The position numbers were made by a program, and so were the translations under genes. From NCBI RefSeq assembly GCF_038404985.1, contig NZ_JBBKBA010000002.1:620001-684000 (forward strand): 64,000 bases of DNA, given 5' to 3'. The DNA is from Ferrovibrio sp. MS7. Its GTDB lineage: Bacteria; Pseudomonadota; Alphaproteobacteria; Ferrovibrionales; Ferrovibrionaceae. How positions within the stretch are numbered: the first letter of the stretch is position 1; the number at the start of each line of letters is the position of its first letter. The notes beneath the pieces are model-generated. The model worked only from the letters and a program-made list of their open reading frames with translations, ran no database searches and was not told where the DNA came from. Positions 1 through 8,345 of the stretch are shown here, piece after piece.

Positions 1-29
1 GGGCGGCGAACGCCACTTAAGCGGGTCAC

Positions 30-323
30 ATGGGCGCGATCCAGGACCGTATCCGACACAAGCTGACCGAGGCGCTGGCGCCGCTGGCCCTCGAAATCGA
101 GGACCAGTCGAGCCGCCATGCCGGCCATGCCGGCATGAAGGGGCTGAAGCCTGAGGAAACCCATTTCGAGGTGCGGGTGGTATCGGCGGCTTTCCAGGGC
201 CAGAACCGCGTGGCGCGGCAGCGGCTGATCTACAAGCTGCTGGCGGCAGAGCTGGCCGATGGCGTGCACGCCCTGGCGCTGACCGCCCTCACCCCGGACG
301 AAGCGGGAAAAAGCCTGTCATAA
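30..323 (+). CDS. bolA: BolA family protein
   Basis: 97 aa, the usual size for this family. The conserved core is visible: the HAGHAG segment near residues 30-35, the THFEVRVVS strand, and the RVARQRLIYKLL helix followed by HALAL. BolA proteins partner with monothiol glutaredoxins and bind [2Fe-2S] clusters; they act in iron and stress homeostasis in the cytoplasm. The conserved His in the HAGH segment is a known cluster ligand position in the family. Only 29 bases precede the ATG in the window, so promoter and upstream neighbour cannot be judged. Family assignment is firm; which BolA subtype it is cannot be decided here. Confidence 0.93.
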   Translation: MGAIQDRIRHKLTEALAPLALEIEDQSSRHAGHAGMKGLKPEETHFEVRVVSAAFQGQNRVARQRLIYKLLAAELADGVHALALTALTPDEAGKSLS

Positions 324-423
324 CAAAACTTTAGGGTTGCTATTTGCGCTCATAAGAGGATTTGCGCGTCAATCAACAACTTTTTGTTTGCATCATGCAC
401 GTATATGTACTAAACGTATACCC
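324..423. promoter_or_regulatory. AT-rich intergenic region with repeated ACGTATA motif
   Basis: The 100 bases between the BolA gene and the ribbon-helix-helix gene are clearly more AT-rich than the surrounding genes. The heptamer ACGTATA occurs twice, at 399-405 and 414-420, the second copy ending three bases before the ATG at 424. Ribbon-helix-helix proteins often bind short repeated sites in their own promoters, so this could be an autoregulatory operator. That is inference; no clear -35/-10 pair stands out. Confidence 0.3.
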
Positions 424-834
424 ATGAACGAGATTAAAAACCCTCCAAACACAACCGAAACCCCGGTGGCACCGCTTCGCCCGGTGCGCCCCAGCCTGGT
501 CACCCGCAATATCCGGCTCGGCCTGATGCGGACCAGCGTGCGGCTGGAGCAGCAGGAATGGCAGGCGCTGGAGCATATCTGCCTGTTGGAGGGCCTCGAC
601 CGCCATGGCTTCGCGGCCCGGGTGCAGGCCGATCCGGCGCGGCGCGAGAACACACTCACCTCGCGGCTGCGCTGCGCCATCCTGGCCTATTGCATGAAGG
701 CCGCCGGCTTCGGCGGTAGCTCGCTAGGCAGCCACTATCCCAGGGCGATCAGCAGCAACAGCGGCAAGGTGGCGAACGAGACCAGGGTGGAAACCACCAC
801 CAGGCCGGCCACGGCGGTGGCATCGCGGGCATAG
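424..834 (+). CDS. Ribbon-helix-helix domain protein
   Basis: 136 aa from the ATG at 424. An in-frame start at 337 would add 29 residues, but the MNEIKNPP start is preferred because the upstream residues look non-native and the region is AT-rich. The core at about residues 30-90 has the SVRLEQQEWQALEHIC strand-helix and the TSRLRCAILAYC helix typical of the alphaproteobacterial RHH_4 family, small predicted DNA-binding regulators. The last 33 codons run antisense over the 3' end of the convergent AEC transporter gene and have a Ser/Thr-rich composition unlike the core, so the C-terminal tail may be a recent extension. The regulatory target is unknown. Confidence 0.72.
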   Translation: MNEIKNPPNTTETPVAPLRPVRPSLVTRNIRLGLMRTSVRLEQQEWQALEHICLLEGLDRHGFAARVQADPARRENTLTSRLRCAILAYCMKAAGFGGSSLGSHYPRAISSNSGKVANETRVETTTRPATAVASRA

Positions 835-1619
835 CGCACCGCGAAGATCACGTTGATCACCGCCACCGGCATGGCGCATTGGATGATCAGCACGCCGCGC
901 GCCACGCCGGTCATGCCGAAGGCCCAAGTCAGCGCCAGACCGACCGCGAAGCCCATGCCGAGACGCAAAGCCGTGAGGGTAAGCGCGTTGCGCAGATCCT
1001 GCACCCGCAGGCTGGCGAGCGAGACGCCGAGCGTTAGCAGCATCAGCGGGATGGTGATGGCGCCCGCGGTTTCCAGGCTGCGCATCAGGAACAGTGGCAA
1101 TTCGACCTGGAACTGGTTGCCGAGCACGCCAATCGGCACGGCATAGATCACCGGCGCGCGCAGCAGCCCGATCCAGTTGCCGCGCCCGGCATAGAGCGCC
1201 TGGCCGATGGAGAAATTGCAGAACGAGTTCAGCGCGAAGCAGACCAGACCCAGCGCCAGGCCCGGTGCGCCGAAGGCGAACAGGCAGAGCGATAGCCCGG
1301 CATTGCCGCTATTCGGGAAGGCCATCGGCGCCAGATAGCTGCGCCAGGGCAAACCCAGCAGCCGCAGCGCGAAGAAGCCGATGACCACGAAGCATAGGGT
1401 GGCGGAAACCGCCGACAGCGCCATCCAGCCCAATTCGGCGCGCGGCAATTCCGCCTTCAGCAGGGTGGAAATCACCAGGCAGGGCGTGCCGATATGGGTG
1501 GCGAGCTGGCCGATGGCATCCATCGGAAAGGCCAGGCCGCGCTTGGCCCAGATGAAGCCCAGGCCGGCCAGCACGAAGATCGGTGCGATGACGGCGAAGA
1601 TTTCCGCGAACATCGCCAT
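735..1619 (-). CDS. AEC (auxin efflux carrier) family transporter
   Basis: 294 aa and strongly hydrophobic throughout, with about ten predicted membrane segments. This matches the AEC/MdcF family of inner-membrane permeases for organic acids or amino-acid-like substrates. Typical elements are an N-terminal hydrophobic hairpin with GLGFIWAKRG, the PCLVISTLL helix near residues 50-60, and the GNAGLSL segment near 105-111. The gene starts five bases after the stop of the CBS-domain gene and is probably the last member of the aroK-aroB-CBS run. Substrate cannot be inferred. Its 3' end overlaps the convergent ribbon-helix-helix gene by 100 bases. Confidence 0.85.
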   Translation of the reverse strand: MAMFAEIFAVIAPIFVLAGLGFIWAKRGLAFPMDAIGQLATHIGTPCLVISTLLKAELPRAELGWMALSAVSATLCFVVIGFFALRLLGLPWRSYLAPMAFPNSGNAGLSLCLFAFGAPGLALGLVCFALNSFCNFSIGQALYAGRGNWIGLLRAPVIYAVPIGVLGNQFQVELPLFLMRSLETAGAITIPLMLLTLGVSLASLRVQDLRNALTLTALRLGMGFAVGLALTWAFGMTGVARGVLIIQCAMPVAVINVIFAVRYARDATAVAGLVVVSTLVSFATLPLLLLIALG

Positions 1620-1624
1620 GGCCG

Positions 1625-2488
1625 CTAATCCTCGGAGCGCAGCGGCGCGATTTTCAATACCGTGATCTGGTTGCGCTGGCGGCGCAGCACCTCGAAACGG
1701 AAATCGTGAAACACAAAAACCTGCCCGGCCTCCGGGATCACCTGGGCTTCATGCAGCACCAGGCCGGCGATTGTGGTGGCATGCTCGTCGGGCAGATGCC
1801 AGTCGAATTGCCGGTTGAGCTGGCGAATGGTTGCCGTGCCATCGACCAGCACCGAACCATCGGCCTGGCGGCGGTAGACCCGCTTGGGCCGGTCATGCTC
1901 GTCGCGGATATCGCCAACGATCTCTTCCAGAATGTCTTCCAGCGTAACCAGGCCGAGGATGGCGCCGTATTCATCCACCACCAGTGCGAAATGGGCGCGG
2001 CGCTGGCGAAACGCGTTGAGCTGTTCGCGGAGCGTGGTGGTTTCCGGCACGAACCAGGGTTCGAGCAGCAGCGGCTTCAGATCCAGCTTCTCGATCTCGA
2101 AATGCAGCGCATGCAGTTCACGCAGCAATGTCTTGGCATGCAGCACGCCGATGACATTCTCCGGCTCGTCGCGCCAGACCGGGATGCGGGTATGGCTCGA
2201 TTCCAGCACCTGCGCCACGATCTCCGCCGGCGGCAGGCTGGCATCCAGCATTTCCATCTTGCGCCGGTGCACCATCACATCGCCGATCGGCACCTCGTCG
2301 AGATCGAGGATCGAGCCGAGCATGTCGCGTTCGAGCTTGACCAGGCTGCCCTGGGCAGCGTGCTGCTCAAGTTGGCTGCGCAGCACATCGGTGGCGGTGG
2401 GCGGTTCGGGCGGCGGCGGTCGGTCGCCGCGCTTGCGCGGGCGCAGCCAGCGCAACAGACGGGCAAGCCGGAGCAGCCGTCCCCTCAT
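1625..2488 (-). CDS. CorC/HlyC-like CBS-pair protein lacking DUF21
   Basis: 287 aa. After a short Arg-rich N-terminus come a CBS pair (IPIGDVMVHRR-type segment near residue 65, FALVVDEYGAILGLVTLEDILEE-type segment near 165-190) and a CorC_HlyC C-terminal domain from about 205 onward. Family members in this aroK-aroB neighbourhood usually carry an N-terminal DUF21 membrane domain (about 150-200 residues) for divalent-cation transport. Here the start codon lies inside the end of aroB (ATGA overlap) and no membrane segment exists. It resembles enterobacterial CorC, the soluble accessory factor of magnesium efflux. It may be a true soluble form or a lineage-specific truncation. Confidence 0.85.
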   Translation of the reverse strand: MRGRLLRLARLLRWLRPRKRGDRPPPPEPPTATDVLRSQLEQHAAQGSLVKLERDMLGSILDLDEVPIGDVMVHRRKMEMLDASLPPAEIVAQVLESSHTRIPVWRDEPENVIGVLHAKTLLRELHALHFEIEKLDLKPLLLEPWFVPETTTLREQLNAFRQRRAHFALVVDEYGAILGLVTLEDILEEIVGDIRDEHDRPKRVYRRQADGSVLVDGTATIRQLNRQFDWHLPDEHATTIAGLVLHEAQVIPEAGQVFVFHDFRFEVLRRQRNQITVLKIAPLRSED

Positions 2489-3624
2489 GCGCCGGCTGCT
2501 TGCCTCGCCGGCGCCAATTCATCCGCCAGCAATGCGCTCACCGCCGCCGGGGCGACATCGTTGCGCTGCACGGCGCGGCCAATGGCTTCCGCCAGGATGA
2601 AGACCAGCTTGCCGTCCTGCACTTTCTTGTCCTGCTGCATGTGGTGTAGCAGCACTTCAACAGTGAAATTCTGCGCGCCATCCACCGCCGCGAGCCGTGC
2701 CGGCAGGCCGCTCAGATCAAGATGGCGCTGCACGCGGGCGGCCAGCGCCGGATCGCACAGACCGAGCCGGCCGGAAAGCTGGAAAGCCAGCACCATGCCG
2801 ATGGCAACGCCCTCGCCATGCAGCAGCCGCGCGGAATAGCCAGTCTCGGCCTCCAGCGCATGGCCGAAAGTGTGGCCCAGATTGAGCAGCGCACGCTCGC
2901 CTTCCTCACGCTCATCAGCCGCGACGATGCGCGCCTTATGGGCGCAACAGCGCGCCACGGCCTCGGCACGCAGCGCCTTGTCGCCGGCGAGCAATGCGGC
3001 GCCATTGGCCTCAAGCCAGGCGAAGAAATCGGCATCGCCGAGCAGGCCGTATTTCACAACTTCGGCATAGCCGGCACGGAGTTCGCGCAAGGGCAGTGTG
3101 TCCAGCGCATCGATATCGGCCAGCACCAGGCGCGGCTGGTGGAAGGCGCCGATCAGGTTCTTGCCCTGCGGCGCATTGATCGCGGTCTTGCCGCCGACAC
3201 TGCTATCGACCTGCGACAGCAATGTGGTGGGAATCTGGATGAAATCGACGCCGCGGCGCAGGATCGAGCAGGCGAAGCCGACCAGATCGCCAATCACGCC
3301 GCCGCCAAGTGCAATAACGTGGTCGCGGCGCTCCACCTTGTGGCTGAGCAGCGCAGTGCAGACGCGCTCCAGGCCGGCAAAGCTTTTCTGCCCCTCGCCC
3401 GGCGGCAGGATCACGGATTTGTGCTGGATGCCGGCGGCGTCGAGCGCCGCCTGCAGCGGCGCCAGGCGATGCGGCGCGACATTCTCATCCGTCACGATCA
3501 CCGTGAACGGGCGGCGCAGGATCGGCTTTATCAACGCGCCAGCCTGGGCAATCAGCCCGGCACCGACATGGATATCATAGCCACGCTGGCCGAGTTCGAC
3601 ACGGATGCGGTGGGAAGCGGCCAT
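2485..3624 (-). CDS. aroB: 3-dehydroquinate synthase
   Basis: 379 aa; second step of the shikimate pathway, converting DAHP to 3-dehydroquinate with NAD+ and a divalent metal. Visible signatures are GEGQKSF near residue 77, the NAD-binding ALGGGVIGDLVGF segment near 105-117, PTTLLSQVDSSVGGKT near 132-147, the metal-binding Glu in GYAEVVKYG, and the metal-binding His residues in LGHTFGHALE and LLHGEGVAIGM. It lies immediately downstream of aroK, seven bases apart, in the classic aroKB order, and overlaps the CBS-domain gene by four bases. Length and motifs are complete. Confidence 0.97.
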   Translation of the reverse strand: MAASHRIRVELGQRGYDIHVGAGLIAQAGALIKPILRRPFTVIVTDENVAPHRLAPLQAALDAAGIQHKSVILPPGEGQKSFAGLERVCTALLSHKVERRDHVIALGGGVIGDLVGFACSILRRGVDFIQIPTTLLSQVDSSVGGKTAINAPQGKNLIGAFHQPRLVLADIDALDTLPLRELRAGYAEVVKYGLLGDADFFAWLEANGAALLAGDKALRAEAVARCCAHKARIVAADEREEGERALLNLGHTFGHALEAETGYSARLLHGEGVAIGMVLAFQLSGRLGLCDPALAARVQRHLDLSGLPARLAAVDGAQNFTVEVLLHHMQQDKKVQDGKLVFILAEAIGRAVQRNDVAPAAVSALLADELAPARQAAGA

Positions 3625-3631
3625 GGCGCCA

Positions 3632-4195
3632 TCAATCTCCAGCAGTCTCGGTTACCGGCCTGACATAGCCAGGCGGCAAGGTGGCAATGATGCGCTCGAC
3701 CACGCCTTCATGCGGGCCATCGCCGGTGAGCACGGTGATATCGGCATCGGCATAGACCGGGTAGCGCTCGTCCATCAGGCGGGAGAGCACGGCACGCATG
3801 TCGCCGCCAGCCAGCAGCGGCCGGTTGCCGCGCCGGGAGCAGCGCTTCACCAGCACATCGAGTTCCGCCTTGAGCCAGATCGACAGGCCACGCTCCTTGA
3901 TGCGGGCGCGGGTCTCGGCATTCATGAAGGCGCCGCCGCCGGTGGCCAGCACGATTGGCGATTGCTCCAGCAGCCGGGCGATGACGCGGCGCTCGCCATC
4001 GCGGAAGGCGGGTTCGCCATGCTCGGCGAAAATATCCGGGATGCTGGCGCCGGCGGCTTTCTCGATCTCGGTATCGGCATCGAAGAACGGCAGCCCGAGG
4101 CGTGACGCCAGGCGCTTGCCAACCGAACTCTTTCCCGCCCCCATCAAGCCGACCAGGACCAGACTCTTCAGCGGTACGGGAACAATCGGTTGCAC
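3632..4195 (-). CDS. aroK: Shikimate kinase
   Basis: 187 aa when started at the GTG at 4195, which has AGAGGG about five bases upstream. A longer open frame reaches 4354 but adds residues with no family similarity. It phosphorylates shikimate with ATP. The Walker A motif GLMGAGKSSVGKR lies near residues 16-28, followed by the shikimate-binding DADTEIE segment, the FRDGERR segment and the GGGAF motif near residue 85. The lid segment RGNRPLL is present. It is first in the minus-strand aroK-aroB run and is divergent from the small membrane protein gene at 4370. Confidence 0.93.
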   Translation of the reverse strand: MQPIVPVPLKSLVLVGLMGAGKSSVGKRLASRLGLPFFDADTEIEKAAGASIPDIFAEHGEPAFRDGERRVIARLLEQSPIVLATGGGAFMNAETRARIKERGLSIWLKAELDVLVKRCSRRGNRPLLAGGDMRAVLSRLMDERYPVYADADITVLTGDGPHEGVVERIIATLPPGYVRPVTETAGD

Positions 4196-4369
4196 AACAC
4201 CCTCTGGTTCACGCCGGCCGCAGCCGGACAACAGGTCGGCTGGAAACGACAAAGCGGCCAGCCAGGCATGGCGCCCAATTGCGATACCCTGGCCGGGCCG
4301 GTAGAATACTGTAACCGGCTGGCAATTCAAACGCGGCTGGCCCTGTTTGCGCACGTATCCGAGGATTTC

Positions 4370-4510
4370 ATGAGCCGCCTTCTTGCGATTTTCCTTGCCC
4401 TTCTGGTGCTGCTGGTAGTGGGCGGCGGCATTTTCCTCGCCACCTGGGACATTCCGGCACCGAAATCCAAGGTCGAAAAGGTCATCCCCAACGACAGGCT
4501 CGGGAAATAA
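4370..4510 (+). CDS. Small single-pass membrane protein
   Basis: 46 aa from the ATG at 4370, which has GAGG six bases upstream. A longer frame from 4190 overlaps aroK antisense and is rejected. It consists of one strong hydrophobic helix (about residues 3-25, Leu/Val/Gly-rich) and a short basic polar tail ending in IPNDRLGK, so it is predicted to span the inner membrane once. It sits two bases before the 611-aa secreted protein gene and reads as the first gene of that operon with xerD. Function unknown; tight coupling suggests it works with the secreted protein. Confidence 0.72.
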   Translation: MSRLLAIFLALLVLLVVGGGIFLATWDIPAPKSKVEKVIPNDRLGK

Positions 4511-4512
4511 TC

Positions 4513-6348
4513 ATGCGCCGGCTGGCCGCCCTCAGCATCCCGTTTCTTCTTGCCCTGGCCGGCACCGCCCTGGCGCAGCCAGTGCGCCTTACGCCGGCAG
4601 CGCCGCCGCAGAACCAGAGCCAGAATCAGGCGCAGGAGGAGCAGAAGCCGGAACAGCCGGCGGCTGCTCAGCCGGCACCCGTACAGCAGACGCCTGTACA
4701 GCAGACTAACGTGCCGCCCGCCGGGGCCCCTGCTGGCGCTCCTGGTGGCACGGCTGTGCCGAAGGGCGGCGTGGTGGCGGTGGAAACCCTGAGCGCGCCC
4801 GATCCGTCCAGCGCCGGCCTGCTCGGCGACGACAATGGCGGCCTTGGCATCAAGATGTGGGCCGGCACCAGCCGCGCCCAGGCGGAGCGCGTGATCGGCC
4901 TGCTGCCGGCACCTATCGCCTCGCCGACATTGCGGCAATTGCAGCGCCGCCTGCTGCTGACAGCGGCGGAAGTACCTGCTGGCCAGACGAGCGGTGAGAA
5001 CAGCCTGCTCGGCCTGCGCGTGCGCCAGCTCTACCGCCTCGGCCTGAATGCGGAAGCCGCTGATCTCGGTGTGCCGAAACCGCAAGCATTGCGCGACCGC
5101 ATCTTCACCGCGCTGCCGATCAATCTGGCGCTGCAGAAGCATGATATTGCCGCCGCCTGCCCGCTTGGCGCCCGTGCGCTGGCGGAAGAACCCTCCGAAG
5201 CGGCCTGGCTGCGGGTGGCGGTGTTCTGCCGCTTCAAGAACGGTGAGACCGCCAGCGGTGAACTGGCGCTGAGCCTGTGGCGCGACCAGGGCGGCGAGGA
5301 CACCGCCTTCCAGGCGCTGGCGGCCATCATGGGCGGCGACAGCCGCGTGAAAGTCGAGAAACTGGCGCATGTCGATCCGCTGATTGTGGCGATGCTGCGC
5401 GAGACCAAGCGCCCGCTGCCGCCAGGTTCCATCGAAATTGCCCCGGCCGGCACGCTTGCCGCCATCGCCGACCTGCCCGAGCTTGATCCCGAGATGCGGT
5501 TGAACGCGCTCGGTATCGGCGTGGCGCTTGGTGCCATTCCGCCGCAGCGGCTCATCAGCGCCTATACCCAGCTTGAAATCACCGAAGCACAGCGTGCCGA
5601 TATTCTTGCCGGCAAACTGAAAGGCGCCCGTGCTGCCGCCTTCCTGTTCCAGCAGGCGCGCGAACTCAACGCATCTGGCCCGAAGCGCGCCGAGGCGCTG
5701 AAGCGCGTCTATGAGCTCGCCGCTGCGCGCGGCACCCTGTTCATGAGCGCTGTCGTGCTGCGCGAGACATTGCGCGACCTGCCGGCCGAACCGGAAAGCT
5801 TGAGCGCTGCTCCGGCGGTGATCCGCCTGGCCCTGGCGGCGGGCGAAACCGGCACCGCGCGGCTATGGCGCAACAGCCTGCTGAGCCAGACCGATCCGGC
5901 ATTGACCACCATTGCGGCACAGACCTGGCCTCTGCTGGTATTGGTGGAGCCGCCGACAGCCTGGCCGGAAGCGCAGTTCCAGGCCTGGAGCGAGACGCTG
6001 AAAAACCTGCCGCCGCAGCGCAAGGCCGCACTGCAGGCACTGGTGCTGATCCTGGCCGAAGCCAGTGGCGTGCCGGTGCCGGCGGAAACCTGGCAGGCGA
6101 TGATCCAGCCCGGGCTTGAAACCAGCAGCAGCAACCCGCCGGTTGCCTACTGGCGCAATCTGCTGCGCGCCTCGGAAGCCAATGCCAAGGCCGAAACCGT
6201 CGCCCTGGCACTGATCCTGCTGGGGGATAATCTCGCCAAGGATGATCCAGCGATGCTGGCGACGGCATTCGGCGCGCTGAAGCGGCTGAAGCTCGACGCG
6301 GAAGTGCGCGCACTGGCGTTGGAAGCAGCGCTGCTGCGCGGCCTCTGA
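4513..6348 (+). CDS. Secreted Ala-rich protein of unknown function
   Basis: 611 aa. A signal peptide of about 21 residues ends in an ALA-type cleavage site (GTALAQP). Residues 22-85 are a low-complexity Pro/Gln/Ala spacer with a repeated PVQQT motif. The rest is an Ala/Leu-rich, helix-dominated region reminiscent of TPR-like solenoids, with no recognisable catalytic motif. It is probably periplasmic, with a flexible N-terminal arm. The upstream 46-aa membrane protein and downstream xerD are on the same strand (2-base and 17-base spacing). I recognise no named family. The gene appears intact, with codon use like its neighbours. Confidence 0.75.
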   Translation: MRRLAALSIPFLLALAGTALAQPVRLTPAAPPQNQSQNQAQEEQKPEQPAAAQPAPVQQTPVQQTNVPPAGAPAGAPGGTAVPKGGVVAVETLSAPDPSSAGLLGDDNGGLGIKMWAGTSRAQAERVIGLLPAPIASPTLRQLQRRLLLTAAEVPAGQTSGENSLLGLRVRQLYRLGLNAEAADLGVPKPQALRDRIFTALPINLALQKHDIAAACPLGARALAEEPSEAAWLRVAVFCRFKNGETASGELALSLWRDQGGEDTAFQALAAIMGGDSRVKVEKLAHVDPLIVAMLRETKRPLPPGSIEIAPAGTLAAIADLPELDPEMRLNALGIGVALGAIPPQRLISAYTQLEITEAQRADILAGKLKGARAAAFLFQQARELNASGPKRAEALKRVYELAAARGTLFMSAVVLRETLRDLPAEPESLSAAPAVIRLALAAGETGTARLWRNSLLSQTDPALTTIAAQTWPLLVLVEPPTAWPEAQFQAWSETLKNLPPQRKAALQALVLILAEASGVPVPAETWQAMIQPGLETSSSNPPVAYWRNLLRASEANAKAETVALALILLGDNLAKDDPAMLATAFGALKRLKLDAEVRALALEAALLRGL

Positions 6349-6365
6349 CGCCTGCCCCACCCACA

Positions 6366-7292
6366 ATGCGCGCCCAGCGGCATATCGAGGCCTTCCTCGA
6401 AATGCTCGGCGCCGAGCGCGGCCTGGCGAAGAACACGCTGGAAGCCTATGCCAACGACCTGGCCGATTTCGCCGGCTTCCTCACCACGCGCGAAGCCGCC
6501 CCGCAGAGCGTCGGCATCGAAATCCTGCGCGCCTATGCGCAAAGCTTGAGCGATGCCGGGTTGAAGCCGGCCACGGCGGCACGGAGGCTTTCGGCCTTGC
6601 GGCAATTCTTCAAGTTCATGGCGTCTGAAGGCATTCGCGAGGATGATCCCTCCGCGCTGCTCGATGCGCCAAAGCGCGGCCGGCCGCTGCCGAAAATATT
6701 GAGCGAGGCGGAAGTCGAACTGCTGCTGGCGCAGGTGAGGCACCAGCGCGAGGACCCGGCGGAAAGCGCGCGGCTCACGGCGTTGCTGGAAATCCTCTAT
6801 GCCACCGGACTGCGGGTGAGCGAGCTGGTCGGCCTGCGCTTCCCGCCGTTTGGCGACGACCAGCGTTTCCTGCTGGTGCGCGGCAAGGGCAACAAGGAAC
6901 GCCTGGTGCCGCTAAGCGAGGTGGCGCGCGCCGCGATCCGCGACTATGTGCAGGACTGGCGCGGCGAATTCCTGGCGCCGAAACAGCTCTCGCCCTGGCT
7001 GTTCCCATCACGCGGCGAAAGCGGCCACCTGACGCGGCAGCGTTTCGGCCAGTTGCTGAAGGAGCTGGCCGCCGCCGCCGGCATCAATACTGCGAAAGTA
7101 TCGCCACATGTGCTGCGCCATGCCTTCGCCAGCCATCTGCTAGCCCATGGCGCCGATCTGCGCGCCGTGCAGAAGATGCTCGGCCATGCCGATATCAGCA
7201 CCACGCAAATCTACACGCATGTGCTGGAATCGCGGAAACAGGCCCTGGTGCAGGACCATCACCCGCTGGCGAAGGGACGCCACGGCACCTAG
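6366..7292 (+). CDS. xerD: Site-specific tyrosine recombinase XerD
   Basis: 308 aa. It has an N-terminal SAM-like core-binding domain (about residues 3-95) and a C-terminal catalytic domain (about 112-300). The catalytic set is complete: R150 in TGLRVSEL, K174 in RGKGNKERLVPL, H248 and R251 in HVLRHAF, H274 in LGHADIS, and nucleophile Y283 in QIYTH. XerD acts with XerC at dif to resolve chromosome dimers, together with FtsK, which is encoded at 21118-23676. Length, motif order and chromosomal context point to the housekeeping enzyme and not a phage or integron integrase. XerC as an alternative cannot be fully excluded. Confidence 0.9.
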   Translation: MRAQRHIEAFLEMLGAERGLAKNTLEAYANDLADFAGFLTTREAAPQSVGIEILRAYAQSLSDAGLKPATAARRLSALRQFFKFMASEGIREDDPSALLDAPKRGRPLPKILSEAEVELLLAQVRHQREDPAESARLTALLEILYATGLRVSELVGLRFPPFGDDQRFLLVRGKGNKERLVPLSEVARAAIRDYVQDWRGEFLAPKQLSPWLFPSRGESGHLTRQRFGQLLKELAAAAGINTAKVSPHVLRHAFASHLLAHGADLRAVQKMLGHADISTTQIYTHVLESRKQALVQDHHPLAKGRHGT

Positions 7293-7363
7293 CGGATAGC
7301 TCTTGCCAAGGCCCTGCCGGTTAGTTAGCAGTTGCAGCAGAGCAGCAGGGAGAGGCAGCCACC

Positions 7364-8341
7364 ATGAGCTTCAAGACCGTAACCCAGACCACGCCGAGGC
7401 TTAACCGTTGCGAGCTGGCGGTGCCTGGCTCCAGCGTCAAACTGTTTGAAAAGGCTGCTAAATCCGCCGCCGATGTGGTGTTCCTGGACCTTGAGGACGC
7501 GGTCGCCCCGGACGACAAGCCACAGGCGCGAAAGAATATTGTGCAGGCGCTGCATGACATCGACTGGGGCACCAAGACCCTGAGCGTGCGCATCAACGGC
7601 CTGGATACCCATTACATGTACCGCGACGTCGTCGACGTGGTGGAGCAGGCCGGCGACAAGCTGCACCTGATCATGGTGCCGAAGGTGGGCACAGCGGCCG
7701 ATATCTATGCCGTCGACATGCTGCTGACCCAGATCGAGACCGCCAAGGGCTTCACCCGCCGCATCGGTATCGAAGCGATCATCGAGACCGCGCTTGGCAT
7801 GCAGAATATCAACGAGATCGCCGCCGCCTCGCCGCGCCTCGAAAGCCTGCATTTCGGCGTTGCCGATTATGCTGCCTCGACCCGCGCCCGCACCACTTCG
7901 ATCGGCGGCCCGAATGCGCTCTATGGCGTGCTGACCGACAAGGACGGCGACAAGCCGCGCGACTATTTCTGGGGCGACATGTGGCATTACGCCATTGCCC
8001 GCATGGTGGTGGCGGCGCGCGCCAACGGCATCCGCCCGATCGACGGCCCGTTCGGCGATTTCTCCGATGCCGAAGGCTACAAGGCGCAGGCTAACCGTGC
8101 CGCGATCCTCGGCTGCGAAGGAAAGTGGGCGATTCATCCGAGCCAGATTCCGCTGGCCAACGAGGTCTACACGCCGCCGGAAGCGGAAGTGGCCAAGGCA
8201 CGCCGCATCCTGGAAGCCATGGCCAAGGCGCAGGCCGATGGCCTTGGCGCCGTGGCGCTGGATGGCAAGCTGATCGACATCGCCTCGATCCGCCAGGCCG
8301 AGGCGCTGGTGAAGCAGTACGAACTGATCGCGCGCGGTTAG
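7364..8341 (+). CDS. Malyl-CoA / beta-methylmalyl-CoA lyase-like CoA ester lyase
   Basis: 325 aa of the HpcH/HpaI aldolase, CitE-like superfamily. It closely follows the pattern of alphaproteobacterial Mcl1: ANRCELAVPGS-like start, the metal-binding VFLDLEDAVAPDDK segment near residues 43-56, LSVRINGLDT, the IEAIIETALG segment with the second acidic ligand, and the KWAIHPSQIPLANEV segment near 257. The enzyme cleaves malyl-CoA or beta-methylmalyl-CoA to glyoxylate plus acetyl- or propionyl-CoA, in the ethylmalonyl-CoA pathway or the serine cycle. No pathway partner is in the window, so the physiological role is inferred from the family only. A GGGAGAGG tract precedes the ATG. Confidence 0.88.
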   Translation: MSFKTVTQTTPRLNRCELAVPGSSVKLFEKAAKSAADVVFLDLEDAVAPDDKPQARKNIVQALHDIDWGTKTLSVRINGLDTHYMYRDVVDVVEQAGDKLHLIMVPKVGTAADIYAVDMLLTQIETAKGFTRRIGIEAIIETALGMQNINEIAAASPRLESLHFGVADYAASTRARTTSIGGPNALYGVLTDKDGDKPRDYFWGDMWHYAIARMVVAARANGIRPIDGPFGDFSDAEGYKAQANRAAILGCEGKWAIHPSQIPLANEVYTPPEAEVAKARRILEAMAKAQADGLGAVALDGKLIDIASIRQAEALVKQYELIARG

Positions 8342-8345
8342 TTTC

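Noticed and set aside
6366-7292. XerD as a phage or integron integrase marking a mobile island
   Set aside because: Full housekeeping XerD length and motifs, no attachment duplications, no other mobility genes nearby.
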